64,000 nt of DNA from Candidatus Binatia bacterium (lineage in GTDB: Bacteria; Desulfobacterota; Binatia; Bin18). The notes under the pieces are model-generated. The model did no database searches and was not told where the DNA came from. It worked only from the letters and a program-made list of their open reading frames with translations. Shown here piece by piece: positions 54,408 to 62,912 of this stretch (the first letter of the stretch is position 1; every line of letters begins with the position of its first letter). Made by a program: the position numbers and the translations under genes. The stretch spans positions 3,600,501 to 3,664,500 of the forward strand of contig OX638322.1 in the NCBI GenBank assembly GCA_951812575.1. Reading direction: 5' to 3'.

Positions 54408-55346
54408 ATGGCAGTCAACGACGATCTGAGTGAAGCCCAAGTGGAGGAGTTCTTCTCGACCTTGAGCAACTGGGGAAAATGGGGAACGGACGATCAGCTT
54501 GGCGCGCTCAACTATATTACGTCTGAGAAACGCGCGCAGGCCGCTGCCGAGGTGAAAGACGGGCACTCCGTGTCGTTATCTCTCCCCTTGGCAACGCATC
54601 ACGGGCCGGATAATCCGACCCCGGTCATGCACCTGATGATGAAGACCGGTGCGCCGGGTGAGGAGAGCCTGGTCCCCCTGCCGTATAGCGCCGATTATTT
54701 CGCCATTGCCCCGCACGGGGTTGCGAATACGCATATCGATGCCCTGTGTCACGTGTTTCATAACGATAAGATGTATAACGGCTATCCCTCCTCGGACGTG
54801 ACCGCCCAGGGCGCGCTGAACGGGGCGATCCATTCGATTAAAAACGGCATTGTGTCACGCGGGGTGTTGATCGATATTCCGTCGCTCAAGAAGCGTGACT
54901 ATCTGGAACCGGGTGAGGCGATCACGCCGGCGGACCTGGAAGCTGCGGAGCAGGCCGGAAACTTCAAAGTTGAAGAAGGCGATGTGCTTTTTGTGCGGAC
55001 TGGACGCCATGTGCGCCAAAAAGCCCAGGGCAACTGGGATGCGCTTCAGGACGGCCTGGCCGGGCTGGGCGCGGCCTGTCTGCCCTGGATTCACGAGCGG
55101 AAGATTGCCGTACTCGGCTGTGACGGAGTGAGTGACGTTGTGCCGAGCGGCTATGACACCCTCATCATGCCCATCCACTCGTGTACCCTGGTGGCCATGG
55201 GCATACACCTGCTTGACAACTGCATGTTGGATGACCTGAGCGCCGCTTGTGCCGCGCACTCACGCTGGACGTTCATGCTGACGGTGGCTCCATTGGTTCT
55301 GGTCAAGGGGACGGCCTCACCGGTGAACCCCATTGCCATGTTTTAG
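54408..55346 (+). CDS. cyclase-family protein (kynurenine formamidase-like)
   Basis: 312-aa metal hydrolase of the cyclase family. The ligand motif H103-GVANT-H109-I-D111-ALC-H115 is a clear variant of HxGTHxDxxxH, with Asn in place of Gly. Later AVLGCDGVSDVV and SCTLVAMGIHLLDNC complete the fold. ATG at 54408 has a perfect AAGGAGG. Known relatives hydrolyse N-formylkynurenine or act on cyclic amides and carboxylates in secondary metabolism. It opens a plus-strand run of catabolic genes. Substrate unresolved. Confidence 0.9.
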   Translation: MAVNDDLSEAQVEEFFSTLSNWGKWGTDDQLGALNYITSEKRAQAAAEVKDGHSVSLSLPLATHHGPDNPTPVMHLMMKTGAPGEESLVPLPYSADYFAIAPHGVANTHIDALCHVFHNDKMYNGYPSSDVTAQGALNGAIHSIKNGIVSRGVLIDIPSLKKRDYLEPGEAITPADLEAAEQAGNFKVEEGDVLFVRTGRHVRQKAQGNWDALQDGLAGLGAACLPWIHERKIAVLGCDGVSDVVPSGYDTLIMPIHSCTLVAMGIHLLDNCMLDDLSAACAAHSRWTFMLTVAPLVLVKGTASPVNPIAMF

Positions 55347-55432
55347 CCATGCTGCTGCGGGACGGGGAGAGAGTCTCCCGCCCCGTTTTTACGCTCCGCC
55401 CGGCTCAATTCCCGCAGCACAGATGCCACGCA

Positions 55433-55927
55433 ATGAAAATTCTCTTCCTGCACGGCTTTGGCGCAACTCCTGGAGGGACCAAGCCGACGTTTCTCAAGGC
55501 CAATGGTTTTGCAGTCTGTAATCCTCTTCTGCCGAATGATGACTTTGACGCCTGTGTCCGTATTGCGCAGGCCGAGTGGGAGCGTTATCAGCCCGACGTG
55601 ATCGTAGGTTCCAGTCGAGGCGGTGCGGTCGCGCTCAATATCGACAGCGGACAGACGCCGCTCGTGCTGCTCTGCCCGGCCTGGAAACGCTGGGGGAGGG
55701 CGCCAACGGTCAAGCCGAATACCCTGATCCTTCACGCCGAGGCTGATGAAGCCGTTCCTTTTGCTCACAGTGTCGAATTGGTCCGCAAGAGCGGCCTGCC
55801 CGATTCGACCTTGATTCGGACCGGCAGCGAACATCGCCTGATTGACCCCGATTCGCTGGACAGTTTACTCAGGGCGATTGCCAGGCTCGCCGGCTCTGGA
55901 GAGGAGAAAGGAGCGAGTGATGGCTGA
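55433..55927 (+). CDS. small alpha/beta hydrolase (YqiA/RBBP9-like)
   Basis: 164-aa hydrolase. Starts with LFLHGFGATPGG (oxyanion region), the nucleophile elbow GSSRGG places the Ser near residue 61, an acid in HAEADEAVP and His in SEHRLID near the end. Short lid-less form like YqiA or RBBP9 families. ATG at 55433 has no ribosome site, and the frame runs open from 55247 into the cyclase gene. Its stop overlaps the next gene's ATG (55920) by 8 bases, so they are translated together. Confidence 0.8.
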   Translation: MKILFLHGFGATPGGTKPTFLKANGFAVCNPLLPNDDFDACVRIAQAEWERYQPDVIVGSSRGGAVALNIDSGQTPLVLLCPAWKRWGRAPTVKPNTLILHAEADEAVPFAHSVELVRKSGLPDSTLIRTGSEHRLIDPDSLDSLLRAIARLAGSGEEKGASDG

Positions 55928-56585
55928 GGCAAAGACCGGTCCAAAACTCGGCTTCTTCGGACCGATGAAAACTCTCGACTCTGCCCAATATGGCTTTGAG
56001 GAGCTTCCCGGTGGACGCTTCCGCGCCTGGATCAAACACGACACCATGAAGGGCGTGACGCCGCCCATCCTCCGCTGGTGGTTTGAGCATATTGACACGT
56101 TTTCGTCGTATAACGGCCAGGATTTCTCAGGCCCGTTCGTGCCGGTGTACCGCTTCTGGCATCCGTTCGACCATATTGCGATTCGGTGGGCTAAACGCGT
56201 AAACGGCTCCGACGGTCGGCTTGGACCGGGCAGCGTGATTGCCATCCAAGAAAACATCGCAGCCAAACACCCCGTGCGCGCCAAGGCACGGGTGACGAAG
56301 TTCGACGAAGAGGCGTTTAATTTTGAGCCGCTCCTGGGCGGGCTGCTGCCGGTCGGCCAGGTTGTGCACGAGTATGCCCCGGTTGAAGATGGTGTCTCGT
56401 TTTATACCTGTGTTGAGATTGGCATAACCACGCCGCTCATTGGTCCCGTCCTCAACTGGATCATCCGCAAGGTTGCCTTCAGCAAGGAGATGTTCCAGGA
56501 CTGGATATTGCACAACATCGAGGAGAGCGGCGAGACGGAAAAGTTTGTCCCTGCGCTCTTTGCCCATGCGCACGCAGAGGAGTAA
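55920..56585 (+). CDS. DAPG hydrolase (PhlG)-like protein
   Basis: 221-aa protein with the pattern of the DAPG_hydrolase/PhlG family, which cleaves a C-C bond of 2,4-diacetylphloroglucinol: PILRWWFEH near residue 50, FWHPFDH near 78 supplying a zinc His, a Glu-bearing mid segment, and the C-terminal WILHNIEESGE with the paired His/Glu ligands. The ATG at 55920 behind AAGGAG is preferred to the upstream frame at 55842. The family also covers many uncharacterised members, so a C-C hydrolase role on an acyl-aromatic is inference. Followed 8 bases later by the flavin monooxygenase gene. Confidence 0.72.
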   Translation: MAEAKTGPKLGFFGPMKTLDSAQYGFEELPGGRFRAWIKHDTMKGVTPPILRWWFEHIDTFSSYNGQDFSGPFVPVYRFWHPFDHIAIRWAKRVNGSDGRLGPGSVIAIQENIAAKHPVRAKARVTKFDEEAFNFEPLLGGLLPVGQVVHEYAPVEDGVSFYTCVEIGITTPLIGPVLNWIIRKVAFSKEMFQDWILHNIEESGETEKFVPALFAHAHAEE

Positions 56586-56592
56586 GGGGGAC

Positions 56593-57765
56593 ATGCCGAT
56601 GTCTTTCCCCGCAGACCGAGCCGAGAAGCGGCAGGTGCTTCTACAGGCGGTCGAACAGGTCCGTGGGACGCTTGCCGCCCAGATAGACCAAGCCGAGGAA
56701 GCTCGGACGCTGCCCGACGCCTCCGTGGCAGCCCTGCTCGAGGCCGGCCTGTTCAGGCTGAAACTACCGGCGGAACTCGGTGGGGCCGAGGCCGACCCGG
56801 TGACGCAACTGGAAGTGATTGAGGCCGTGACGACGATCAATCCGTCTGCGGGCTGGTGCATGTTCATCGGGGCTGCCATTGTCGGCATGGCGGGTGCCTT
56901 TCTGCCGGACGAAACCATCGCCAGCGTGTTTCCACAGGGCCGCGTCCCGACCATGGCGGGCGGATTGATGCCCGGCCGGGCTGTGCCCGAGCAGGGTGGC
57001 TACCGTGTCACCGGCCGCTGGTCGTGGGGCAGTGGCATCCGTCATGCCGAGTGGGTGTTGGTCCAAACCCTGGTCGAGCGTGGCTCCCAGACGCCCGAGG
57101 TGCGGGCTGTGGTCTTCCCCGTTGCCCAAGCTCAGGTCATCGACAACTGGCATGTGCTGGGCATGAAAGGCACAGGCAGTTGTGACTACGCGGTTGCGGA
57201 CCTGTTTGTGCCCGAGGCGTTTACTTTTGCAGTAGGCAGCACACCGCCACAGCGCGGCGGGCCCTTATATCTCATGGGCTGGCCGGGCTATGTGGCGAAT
57301 GAACACGCGGCCTTTGCACTGGGGATTGCCCGCTGTGCGCTTGACGCGATTATTGAGCTGGCCCAATCGAAAAAACGAGGCTATGGACCCCAACGGCGCT
57401 TGAGTGACAGAGCCGTCATTCAAAGGATGATCGCCCAGGCAGACCTCCGGCTGCGCGGAACACGCCTGGTCGTTATCGACATCCTCGAAAAAGCCTGGCA
57501 GACGGCCAGTGCCGGCCAGCTGCCGGGTTCGGCGCTCCAGGCTGAAATGCGTAGCGTCGCGACCCTGGCCACGGACGTGGCGCTTGAAATCACGACGAAC
57601 GCCTTTCGCGCTGGCGCCGGCAGTGCCGTGCGTTTGGAGCATGTCTTGCAGCGCTGCCTGCGGGATTTGCATACCGCCGCGGCCCATTTGATGGTCAATG
57701 ATTCAGCCTATGAAAACTATGGGCAGTTCCTGCTCGGTCTGCCCGACGTCGATCCCATGCGATAA
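56593..57765 (+). CDS. acyl-CoA dehydrogenase-fold flavin monooxygenase (HsaA/HpaB-like)
   Basis: 390-aa protein of the acyl-CoA dehydrogenase superfamily, two-component flavin monooxygenase branch. N-terminal helical region ends with LKLPAELGGAEADP; the middle has WSWGSGIRHAEWVLV and VLGMKGTGSCDYAVADLFVPE, as in HsaA/DszC-type hydroxylases; the C-terminal Acyl-CoA_dh_2 bundle follows. Length (390) matches HsaA (3-HSA hydroxylase). ATG at 56593; a second ATG at 56599. No flavin reductase is adjacent. Likely hydroxylates a phenolic intermediate, using reduced flavin from a reductase elsewhere. Confidence 0.82.
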   Translation: MPMSFPADRAEKRQVLLQAVEQVRGTLAAQIDQAEEARTLPDASVAALLEAGLFRLKLPAELGGAEADPVTQLEVIEAVTTINPSAGWCMFIGAAIVGMAGAFLPDETIASVFPQGRVPTMAGGLMPGRAVPEQGGYRVTGRWSWGSGIRHAEWVLVQTLVERGSQTPEVRAVVFPVAQAQVIDNWHVLGMKGTGSCDYAVADLFVPEAFTFAVGSTPPQRGGPLYLMGWPGYVANEHAAFALGIARCALDAIIELAQSKKRGYGPQRRLSDRAVIQRMIAQADLRLRGTRLVVIDILEKAWQTASAGQLPGSALQAEMRSVATLATDVALEITTNAFRAGAGSAVRLEHVLQRCLRDLHTAAAHLMVNDSAYENYGQFLLGLPDVDPMR

Positions 57766-57798
57766 GCTGGTTTGAGTGAATCAGAAAGGCAAATCATA

Positions 57799-58905
57799 AT
57801 GTCTCGCGTTACGGGTTCTGTGTTGTTGGTCGGAAGTGTGCCGGGAAACACTGCGCATGCTGTTATGGACAGCTGTGCCAAGGGCTTAGGCGACAGCCTG
57901 TTTGCTTTGCCTGACGGTGAAACGGGCTACCGACAAGGCTGGATTAACTTCCTGGCTGCAAAAACGTATGCAGCATCTGAGCAGTTGGAAAGTATCACCC
58001 GTCCGCAGCCGGTCGATCCCGACGATCCTGATGAGTGGCGTGCTCCAGGCATGGACTGGATGCCACGTGGTTTTCAGGATCACTGGCAGTTCAAGGTAAA
58101 AGAGGGAACAGGTCCCCTCCACTTCGCACACCTCGGCTATGCGCAGGAAGCCAGGAACTCCTACCCAGCGTTCTGTACGCTCCGCGACCGGGGGGTCATT
58201 CCTCAGGGCGTGCGCTTTCAGGTATCCTTACCATTGATCGAAAGCGGCACGCGCCTCTTCATTGGGCATTCCCCCGAGTCGTTCCAACCCATGTGGGACG
58301 CCTATCGGGATGCCATGCGGCGAGAGGTCGTGCGTCTCAGCCAGGAGATTCCTCCGCGTGATCTCGCCGTCCAATGGGATATTGCGGCTGAGGTGGCCAG
58401 CATTGAAAGCAACGATCATGATCCTATGCTGGGGCTTCCCTGGGATGCTCCAGGTGACCCGTTCGAGCGCTATGTGCAGGCACTGGTGGACCTGTCTCAA
58501 CACGTTGCGGACGAGACCCTGCTTGGACTCCATCTGTGTTATGGCGACTTGGGCCACAAACATTTCAAGCAGCCCCAAGATCTGGGGGTGGTTGTGCGGA
58601 TGGCGAATGCCGGAGTTGCCGCGGTCAGCCGTCCGGTCGATTTCGTTCATATGCCTGTACCCAGAAATCGGAACGATGATGGCTACTTTGCCCCCTTGGC
58701 CGACCTTGCCATTGCCGATGCCAAGCTCTTCTTGGGCCTTGTGCACCACACGGACGGTATTCGGGGGACCCTGAAACGCTTAGAGACCGCTCGGAAACAT
58801 GCGGGTGGATTTGGCATTGCGACCGAGTGCGGGTTTGGGCGTCGCTTACCCGAAACCATACCGGCACTCATGCGTATCCACCGCGAGGCAGTTGCCCACC
58901 TGTAA
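57799..58905 (+). CDS. UROD/MetE-like fold protein, function unknown
   Basis: 368-aa protein with a TIM-barrel pattern like the UROD/MetE superfamily: N-terminal GSVPGNTA and LPDGETGYRQGWI, middle LAVQWDIAAEVA, LHLCYGDLGHKHF with a possible His/Cys metal site, and an end resembling MetE (LGLVHHTDGIRGTLKRLETA, then GIATECGFGRR). ATG at 57799 chosen over an upstream TTG at 57772. No enzyme assigned; a methyltransferase or decarboxylase role is possible. It lies in the plus-strand run between the flavin monooxygenase and GlcG/HbpS genes. Confidence 0.65.
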   Translation: MSRVTGSVLLVGSVPGNTAHAVMDSCAKGLGDSLFALPDGETGYRQGWINFLAAKTYAASEQLESITRPQPVDPDDPDEWRAPGMDWMPRGFQDHWQFKVKEGTGPLHFAHLGYAQEARNSYPAFCTLRDRGVIPQGVRFQVSLPLIESGTRLFIGHSPESFQPMWDAYRDAMRREVVRLSQEIPPRDLAVQWDIAAEVASIESNDHDPMLGLPWDAPGDPFERYVQALVDLSQHVADETLLGLHLCYGDLGHKHFKQPQDLGVVVRMANAGVAAVSRPVDFVHMPVPRNRNDDGYFAPLADLAIADAKLFLGLVHHTDGIRGTLKRLETARKHAGGFGIATECGFGRRLPETIPALMRIHREAVAHL

Positions 58906-58937
58906 TGGTAGGATCGTCGGAAGGATAGGGGGACACT

Positions 58938-59378
58938 ATGGCTCGCTTACACCTGGAAACGGCAAATACGATTGTCACTGCAGCACTTCAAAAGGCACAT
59001 GACATGAATGCCGCCCCCCTCGCTGTTGCGGTACTGGATGAAACCGGACAACTCCAGTCGTTTCAACGCGAAGACGAGACCAGCCTGATGCGTGCCGATG
59101 TGGCGATTGGCAAGGCGTGGGGCGCGTTGGGCATGGGCCGCTCGTCTCGGGTGCTGGGCAGCGTCGCGGCCGAGCGGCCGCATTTTGTGCAAGCCCTGAC
59201 TGCGGTCGCCCAGGGAAAACTTGTGCCGGTGCCGGGTGGGGTGCTGATCCGGGATGGGTCTCAGTCCATTATCGGGGCGGTTGGGATATCGGGCGATACC
59301 TCGGATATTGATGAGGAATGTGCCGTGGCCGGCATTGAAGCGGCCGGGCTGACGGCCGATACGGGCGTCTCTGCATAG
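58938..59378 (+). CDS. GlcG/HbpS-family protein
   Basis: 146-aa member of the haem-degrading/GlcG family (PF03928): AVAVLDETGQLQSF, then TAVAQGKLVPVPGGV and IGAVGISGDTSDIDEECAVAGI, covering the whole short fold. ATG at 58938. Such genes often accompany aromatic and glycolate catabolism, with uncertain role (haem or flavin binding). The gap to the following hydrolase is about 30 bases. Confidence 0.9.
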   Translation: MARLHLETANTIVTAALQKAHDMNAAPLAVAVLDETGQLQSFQREDETSLMRADVAIGKAWGALGMGRSSRVLGSVAAERPHFVQALTAVAQGKLVPVPGGVLIRDGSQSIIGAVGISGDTSDIDEECAVAGIEAAGLTADTGVSA

Positions 59379-59407
59379 CCAAGCAGACCGCCAACGGAGG
59401 AGAACGC

Positions 59408-60184
59408 ATGGGATATGCCGATATTGACGGACTGCGGATACATTACCATACCACTGGAGACGGTTCCCCAGGGCAGCGCGTCCTCTACGTCCACGGAACC
59501 GGCTGTGACGGCCGGGTGTGGCACAGGCATATGCGGGCGATGGCCGACCGTCATACGCCGGTGGCGATAGACCTGCCGGGGCACGGCCAGTCGTCCGGCA
59601 GCGGGTTTCGTGGCGCCGCGGATTACACCTATTATGCCGTTCGGCTGGCCGATCATTTAGGCTGGGACCGGTTTGTGATCGCCGGACATTCGCTCGGCGG
59701 CGGGATCGCCCTGACCGCGGCCATCTATTATGCGGACCGCCTCGCCGGCATGATGCTCATTGATACGGGCGCGCGGCTGCGGGTGGACCCGAACGTCCTT
59801 GAGAACTCCCGCCAACTGGCGGCGGGTGAAGCCGGGATTGCCATCGATCCGCGTCTGGGCTTCGCCAAAAGCACGCCCCAGTCCCTCGTCGATGCGATCA
59901 GCGAGTTGACGGCAGGGACCGATCCGCAGGTGACGTATAAGGACTGGATCAGCGATGACACCTTCGACTGTATGAGTCGAGTCGCTCATATCCAGACCCC
60001 GTCGATCGCCATCTGCGGGGACGAGGACTATTTTACGCCGGTCAAATATGCCGAGTACTTCCACGATCGGATGCCGCACTGTCAGCTAGCAGTCATCCCT
60101 CAGGCTGGCCACTGGACGTATGAGGAGCAGCCCGAAACCTTTGACCGTATTGTCCGGGCCTACCTGGACAACCTACCGCCCTGA
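59408..60184 (+). CDS. alpha/beta hydrolase, possible meta-cleavage-product hydrolase
   Basis: 258-aa alpha/beta hydrolase. Oxyanion HGTGCDGRVW near residue 30, nucleophile Ser in AGHSLGGGIAL (about residue 98), acid Asp in CGDEDYFTPV, and His in QAGHWTYEEQPE near the end. Length fits MhpC/BphD/HsaD-type C-C hydrolases (about 260-290). ATG at 59408 behind GGAGGAG. Convergent with the extradiol dioxygenase 110 bases away, so it could hydrolyse the ring-fission product, though lipase/epoxide hydrolase roles are also possible. Confidence 0.85.
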   Translation: MGYADIDGLRIHYHTTGDGSPGQRVLYVHGTGCDGRVWHRHMRAMADRHTPVAIDLPGHGQSSGSGFRGAADYTYYAVRLADHLGWDRFVIAGHSLGGGIALTAAIYYADRLAGMMLIDTGARLRVDPNVLENSRQLAAGEAGIAIDPRLGFAKSTPQSLVDAISELTAGTDPQVTYKDWISDDTFDCMSRVAHIQTPSIAICGDEDYFTPVKYAEYFHDRMPHCQLAVIPQAGHWTYEEQPETFDRIVRAYLDNLPP

Positions 60185-60215
60185 GTCGGCTACAAACGGT
60201 CTCCCGCCTTTAATT

Positions 60216-60253
60216 CCCTCTCCCTCTGGGAGAGGGTTAGGGTGAGGGTTTTT
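60216..60253. terminator. REP-like hairpin and terminator between convergent genes
   Basis: Perfect 9-bp stem CCCTCTCCC/GGGAGAGGG (60216-60224, 60228-60236) with a 3-base loop, then TTAGGGTGAGGGTTTTT. This motif is a widespread REP-like bacterial repeat and here sits between the convergent hydrolase and dioxygenase genes, where it can act as a plus-strand terminator (poly-T at 60249-60253). Confidence 0.6.
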
Positions 60254-60294
60254 CTTAATGGGACGTTCCTGAATAACCGAAACCGCACAGTGCC

Positions 60295-61212
60295 CTACGC
60301 CTGCTCCTGCGCGACCCCGCCCAGACTGGCTGTCCGACGGACATGACCCCAAATGCTGCCCGAGGTGTGCATTTGGACCTGCCAGGTCGTGTCATCCACT
60401 TCACGCGCGCCCCAGCCATACTCAACCGCAAAGCCGGACGGTGTTTGCATATAGAACGAGGTCATATGGTCGTTGGTATGACGGCCCAGACTCATCGTAA
60501 TCGGCACGTCCTGGTCCTGGCACAGATAATAGGTCGAACCCACATCGTTTAGCGACTGCGTCTGCAACATGAAATGATTCAAACGCTTGGGCGGGTTAGG
60601 GGCTTCGATAAAGGCGAGCGAATGATGGCGCGGATTGCAGTGGAAAAAGGTGGCCTGAAAAGTTGTGCCCGGGGCAGGCGTGATATGGACATAATCGCTG
60701 ATCCGCATCCCCAGGACATCTCGATAAAAGTTGATGCTCTGCTCGGCGTCATTCACCAGGATCACAAAATGTCCTAAGCCTTGCTCTCCGGTTTTAAAGC
60801 CCGAGATCGGTCGCGGAGACTGAAACGGTTTATCAAAATGAACGAGCGGACCATAGAATATCTCTGACGGAATACCGCTCGGGTCCTGGAAGCGAATCAG
60901 CCCAGCCACCCGGCGAATAGCCCGCTCTTCAGGCGTGCCTGGGGTGACTTCAACCCCGGCTGCCCCAAGCTGGTCAGCCACGGCGTGTAAAGCGTGTTCA
61001 TCGGCAACTTCCCAGCCAATATAAGCGAGGTCGTCAGCGCCCGTCGGATGCACAAGAAATCGATGATGGTACTCATCCATACGCAGATAGAGCGAGCCAT
61101 CATCGGCGTGCTCGTTGACGGCCAACCCAAGCACCGTGGTCGCGAATTGTTCCCAGGCGGCCATGTCACTGACGCTGAGTCCCAAATATCCGAGTTGTGA
61201 TACGCTGATCAT
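60295..61212 (-). CDS. type I extradiol ring-cleavage dioxygenase (BphC/HsaC-like)
   Basis: 305-aa two-domain vicinal-oxygen-chelate dioxygenase. All active-site positions can be placed: His148 (GHFVILV), His197 (RHHSLAF), Glu264 (VEYG), with Tyr254 in the family fingerprint GRHTNDHMTSFYM and PSGFAVEYG. Length equals BphC/HsaC. Iron(II)-dependent meta-cleavage of a catechol is expected. ATG at 61212 (ISVSQLGYLGLSVSD). Transcribed toward the alpha/beta hydrolase. Which catechol (biphenyl, steroid or simpler) is not readable from sequence. Confidence 0.93.
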   Translation of the reverse strand: MISVSQLGYLGLSVSDMAAWEQFATTVLGLAVNEHADDGSLYLRMDEYHHRFLVHPTGADDLAYIGWEVADEHALHAVADQLGAAGVEVTPGTPEERAIRRVAGLIRFQDPSGIPSEIFYGPLVHFDKPFQSPRPISGFKTGEQGLGHFVILVNDAEQSINFYRDVLGMRISDYVHITPAPGTTFQATFFHCNPRHHSLAFIEAPNPPKRLNHFMLQTQSLNDVGSTYYLCQDQDVPITMSLGRHTNDHMTSFYMQTPSGFAVEYGWGAREVDDTTWQVQMHTSGSIWGHVRRTASLGGVAQEQA

Positions 61213-61333
61213 ATTAGCCTCCTCAGTCCGTCATCGTACAGCCTTACCCTACGCCAAAGGGAGGCGGAAGAAAACACGTAATCTGTACGTCTGCTGAGTT
61301 GAGAGATAGCCCGCTATAAGATATTGCGCAGTC

Positions 61334-61621
61334 GTGCACGTCATCAGCCGTAAAGCATTGAAAGATTTCTGGGAAGAACACCCTGACAGTAAGACTGGGC
61401 TGGTCCGGTGGTTCAAAATCATGAGGACAACAGATTTTCAGAAATTTTCCGAACTCCGAGCGACCTTTCCTGCCGCAGATTATGTTGACGATCTGATTGT
61501 ATTCAACATCGGTGGGAACAAATATCGCTTGATAGCCTCGGTTCATTTCAACCGGGGTAAGGTCTATATTCGCCATGTTTTGACGCATAGTGAATATGAT
61601 CGGGAAAGGTGGAAGCAATGA
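61334..61621 (+). CDS. higB: HigB-type mRNA interferase toxin
   Basis: 95-aa RelE-superfamily toxin of the HigB_toxin family: MHVISRKALKDFWEEHPDS start, WFKIMRTTDFQKFSELRATFPAADYVDDLIVFNIGG-type core shared with E. coli-like HigB, and the IRHVLTHSEYDR C-terminal end (Arg, His and Tyr positions that fit the active site). Starts with GTG at 61334 (the family start MHVISR supports it). Its stop overlaps the antitoxin ATG by ATGA. Expected to cut mRNA on the ribosome. Confidence 0.93.
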   Translation: MHVISRKALKDFWEEHPDSKTGLVRWFKIMRTTDFQKFSELRATFPAADYVDDLIVFNIGGNKYRLIASVHFNRGKVYIRHVLTHSEYDRERWKQ

Positions 61622-62016
61622 CTGCGCTTGAAAAAGCTCTCCAACAGCATTGGTTAGCCCTTCGTCCGCTCCTGGCCATACGAAACGAGGAGCAATACGA
61701 ACAAGCTATTGAACATCTCAACGACCTCATTGACGAAATCGGTAAGGACGAGGCCCACCCGCTATATGAACTGTTGGATACCCTGGGCACGCTCATCCAC
61801 GCGTATGAAAAGCAGCATCACGCTATCCCTGATTGTAGTGGGGGGGAGATGCTTAGCTTCTTCATGGAGGAGCATGGGCTGACGCAAGCCAGTTTTCCTG
61901 AAATCGGCTCTCAAGAGGTTGTGTCAGAGGTCTTGAGTGGCAAGCGAGAGCTGAACGTCGAACACATACGCGCCCTTGCCCAGCGGTTTCATGTCTCACC
62001 CGCCGTGTTCATCTGA
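61618..62016 (+). CDS. higA: HigA-type antitoxin (toxin-antitoxin partner)
   Basis: 132-aa antitoxin. N-terminal helical part (about residues 1-70) and a C-terminal helix-turn-helix (about 78-132): EEHGLTQASFPEIGSQEVVSEVLSGKRELNVEHIRALAQRF, with the HTH of the XRE family. ATG at 61618 overlaps the HigB stop (ATGA); a GTG at 61609 is an alternative. Toxin-first order is the standard HigBA arrangement. It neutralises HigB and probably represses the operon. Confidence 0.92.
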   Translation: MTALEKALQQHWLALRPLLAIRNEEQYEQAIEHLNDLIDEIGKDEAHPLYELLDTLGTLIHAYEKQHHAIPDCSGGEMLSFFMEEHGLTQASFPEIGSQEVVSEVLSGKRELNVEHIRALAQRFHVSPAVFI

Positions 62017-62040
62017 GTATGACGGAAAGGACCGGTGGGC

Positions 62041-62166
62041 ATGACCATCCCATTTGCCTCTTACTTCGAGGCTATCAAAAGCCTGGATACTACCGAAGCC
62101 ACCGAACACACCCCACGCGGCGCATTGGAAAGCCTGCTAAACGCTCTATCCTATACTTTACCATAG
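62041..62166 (+). pseudogene. truncated N-terminus of a restriction/methyltransferase-like protein
   Basis: A 41-codon frame starting at ATG 62041. Its segment ATEHTPRGALESLLNAL resembles the beginning of type IIG/ISP-type restriction-modification or N6-DNA-methylase proteins (T-EHTYRPALxxLL pattern), and it stops directly after at 62164. Nothing of the rest is present downstream. It lies 24 bases past the antitoxin. Reading it as a relic is inference based on one short motif. Confidence 0.4.
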
Positions 62167-62377
62167 ACCAGATGCAGCGGATTGACGACTGCTGGAAACC
62201 GTAAGACAGGGAAGGGGGCGGCTCATCCGGTCTCCCCTGTCTTACCCTGACAACTATTTCTCCCCAAGCCTTGACGCGAATCGTCTTTCGGACGCACGAT
62301 ACAGGAGGCCCCAGGTAAGAGGTCGAGGAGAGCAGCATACTTCCCAGATTACAGTGTTCAACACGAAGGAGGCGCAT

Positions 62378-62773
62378 ATGGAAACGGCAGTCCTATGTTC
62401 CGGTTTACTGGGTTTGTTGGTCTTTGTACTCGGCTTTATGGTTTCTATGACACGCGGGAAGACGGACCCCGACAGTGGCGACGGTTCGGACCCCGCCGAC
62501 CGCTTACATAAAATGGTACGCGCACACGGCAACGCGACCGAGTACGCGCCCATGTTAGCCTTACTCATGCTCATTGTGGCGATGGGCGAGGGCGGCATCC
62601 CGGCTTGGGCCATGTGGACGATGATACTGGTGACCGCCTGTCGCTATCTGCACGCCATCGGTATGATCGCCAGTTCGACGCTGGCGCAACCTCATCCTCT
62701 CCGTGTCGTCGGTGCTCTCGGTACGTATATCGGCGGCGTCGTACTGTGTGTCGCGGTGTTTATGGGCGGTTAG
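62378..62773 (+). CDS. MAPEG-family membrane protein
   Basis: 131-aa integral membrane protein with four hydrophobic helices and the MAPEG features: RAHGNATEYAPMLALLMLI (N-E pattern) near residue 46, and RYLHAIGMIASSTLAQPHPLR near residue 90. ATG at 62378 behind AAGGAGG. MAPEG proteins bind glutathione or eicosanoid-like lipids; in bacteria the role is mostly unknown. It sits alone between the HigA and VapBC genes. Confidence 0.85.
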   Translation: METAVLCSGLLGLLVFVLGFMVSMTRGKTDPDSGDGSDPADRLHKMVRAHGNATEYAPMLALLMLIVAMGEGGIPAWAMWTMILVTACRYLHAIGMIASSTLAQPHPLRVVGALGTYIGGVVLCVAVFMGG

Positions 62774-62864
62774 CTGCACGGCTAAGGGCGGAAGGTCGCT
62801 CTCCCCTTCCGTCCTCACTCAACTCCGGCCTCTGTTCGGTGGTGGCCTCTTGCATTTTTCATGT

Positions 62865-62896
62865 CCTTACTTTAAGGTAAGAATATATATCCTTAC
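62865..62896. promoter_or_regulatory. operator candidate upstream of the VapBC-like pair
   Basis: CTTAC (62866-62870) is inverted as GTAAG (62877-62881) with 6 bases between, and CCTTAC recurs at 62891-62896 with TATATAT between. AbrB/VapB antitoxins usually repress their own operon at such repeats, and the ATG follows at 62913. Site identity is inference. Confidence 0.45.
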
Positions 62897-62912
62897 TCAA
62901 AGACAGGCTCTC

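Noticed and set aside
62019..62204. 61-codon plus frame overlapping the R-M-like remnant
   Set aside because: No family pattern; the overlapping 41-codon frame at 62041 better matches a known N-terminal motif.
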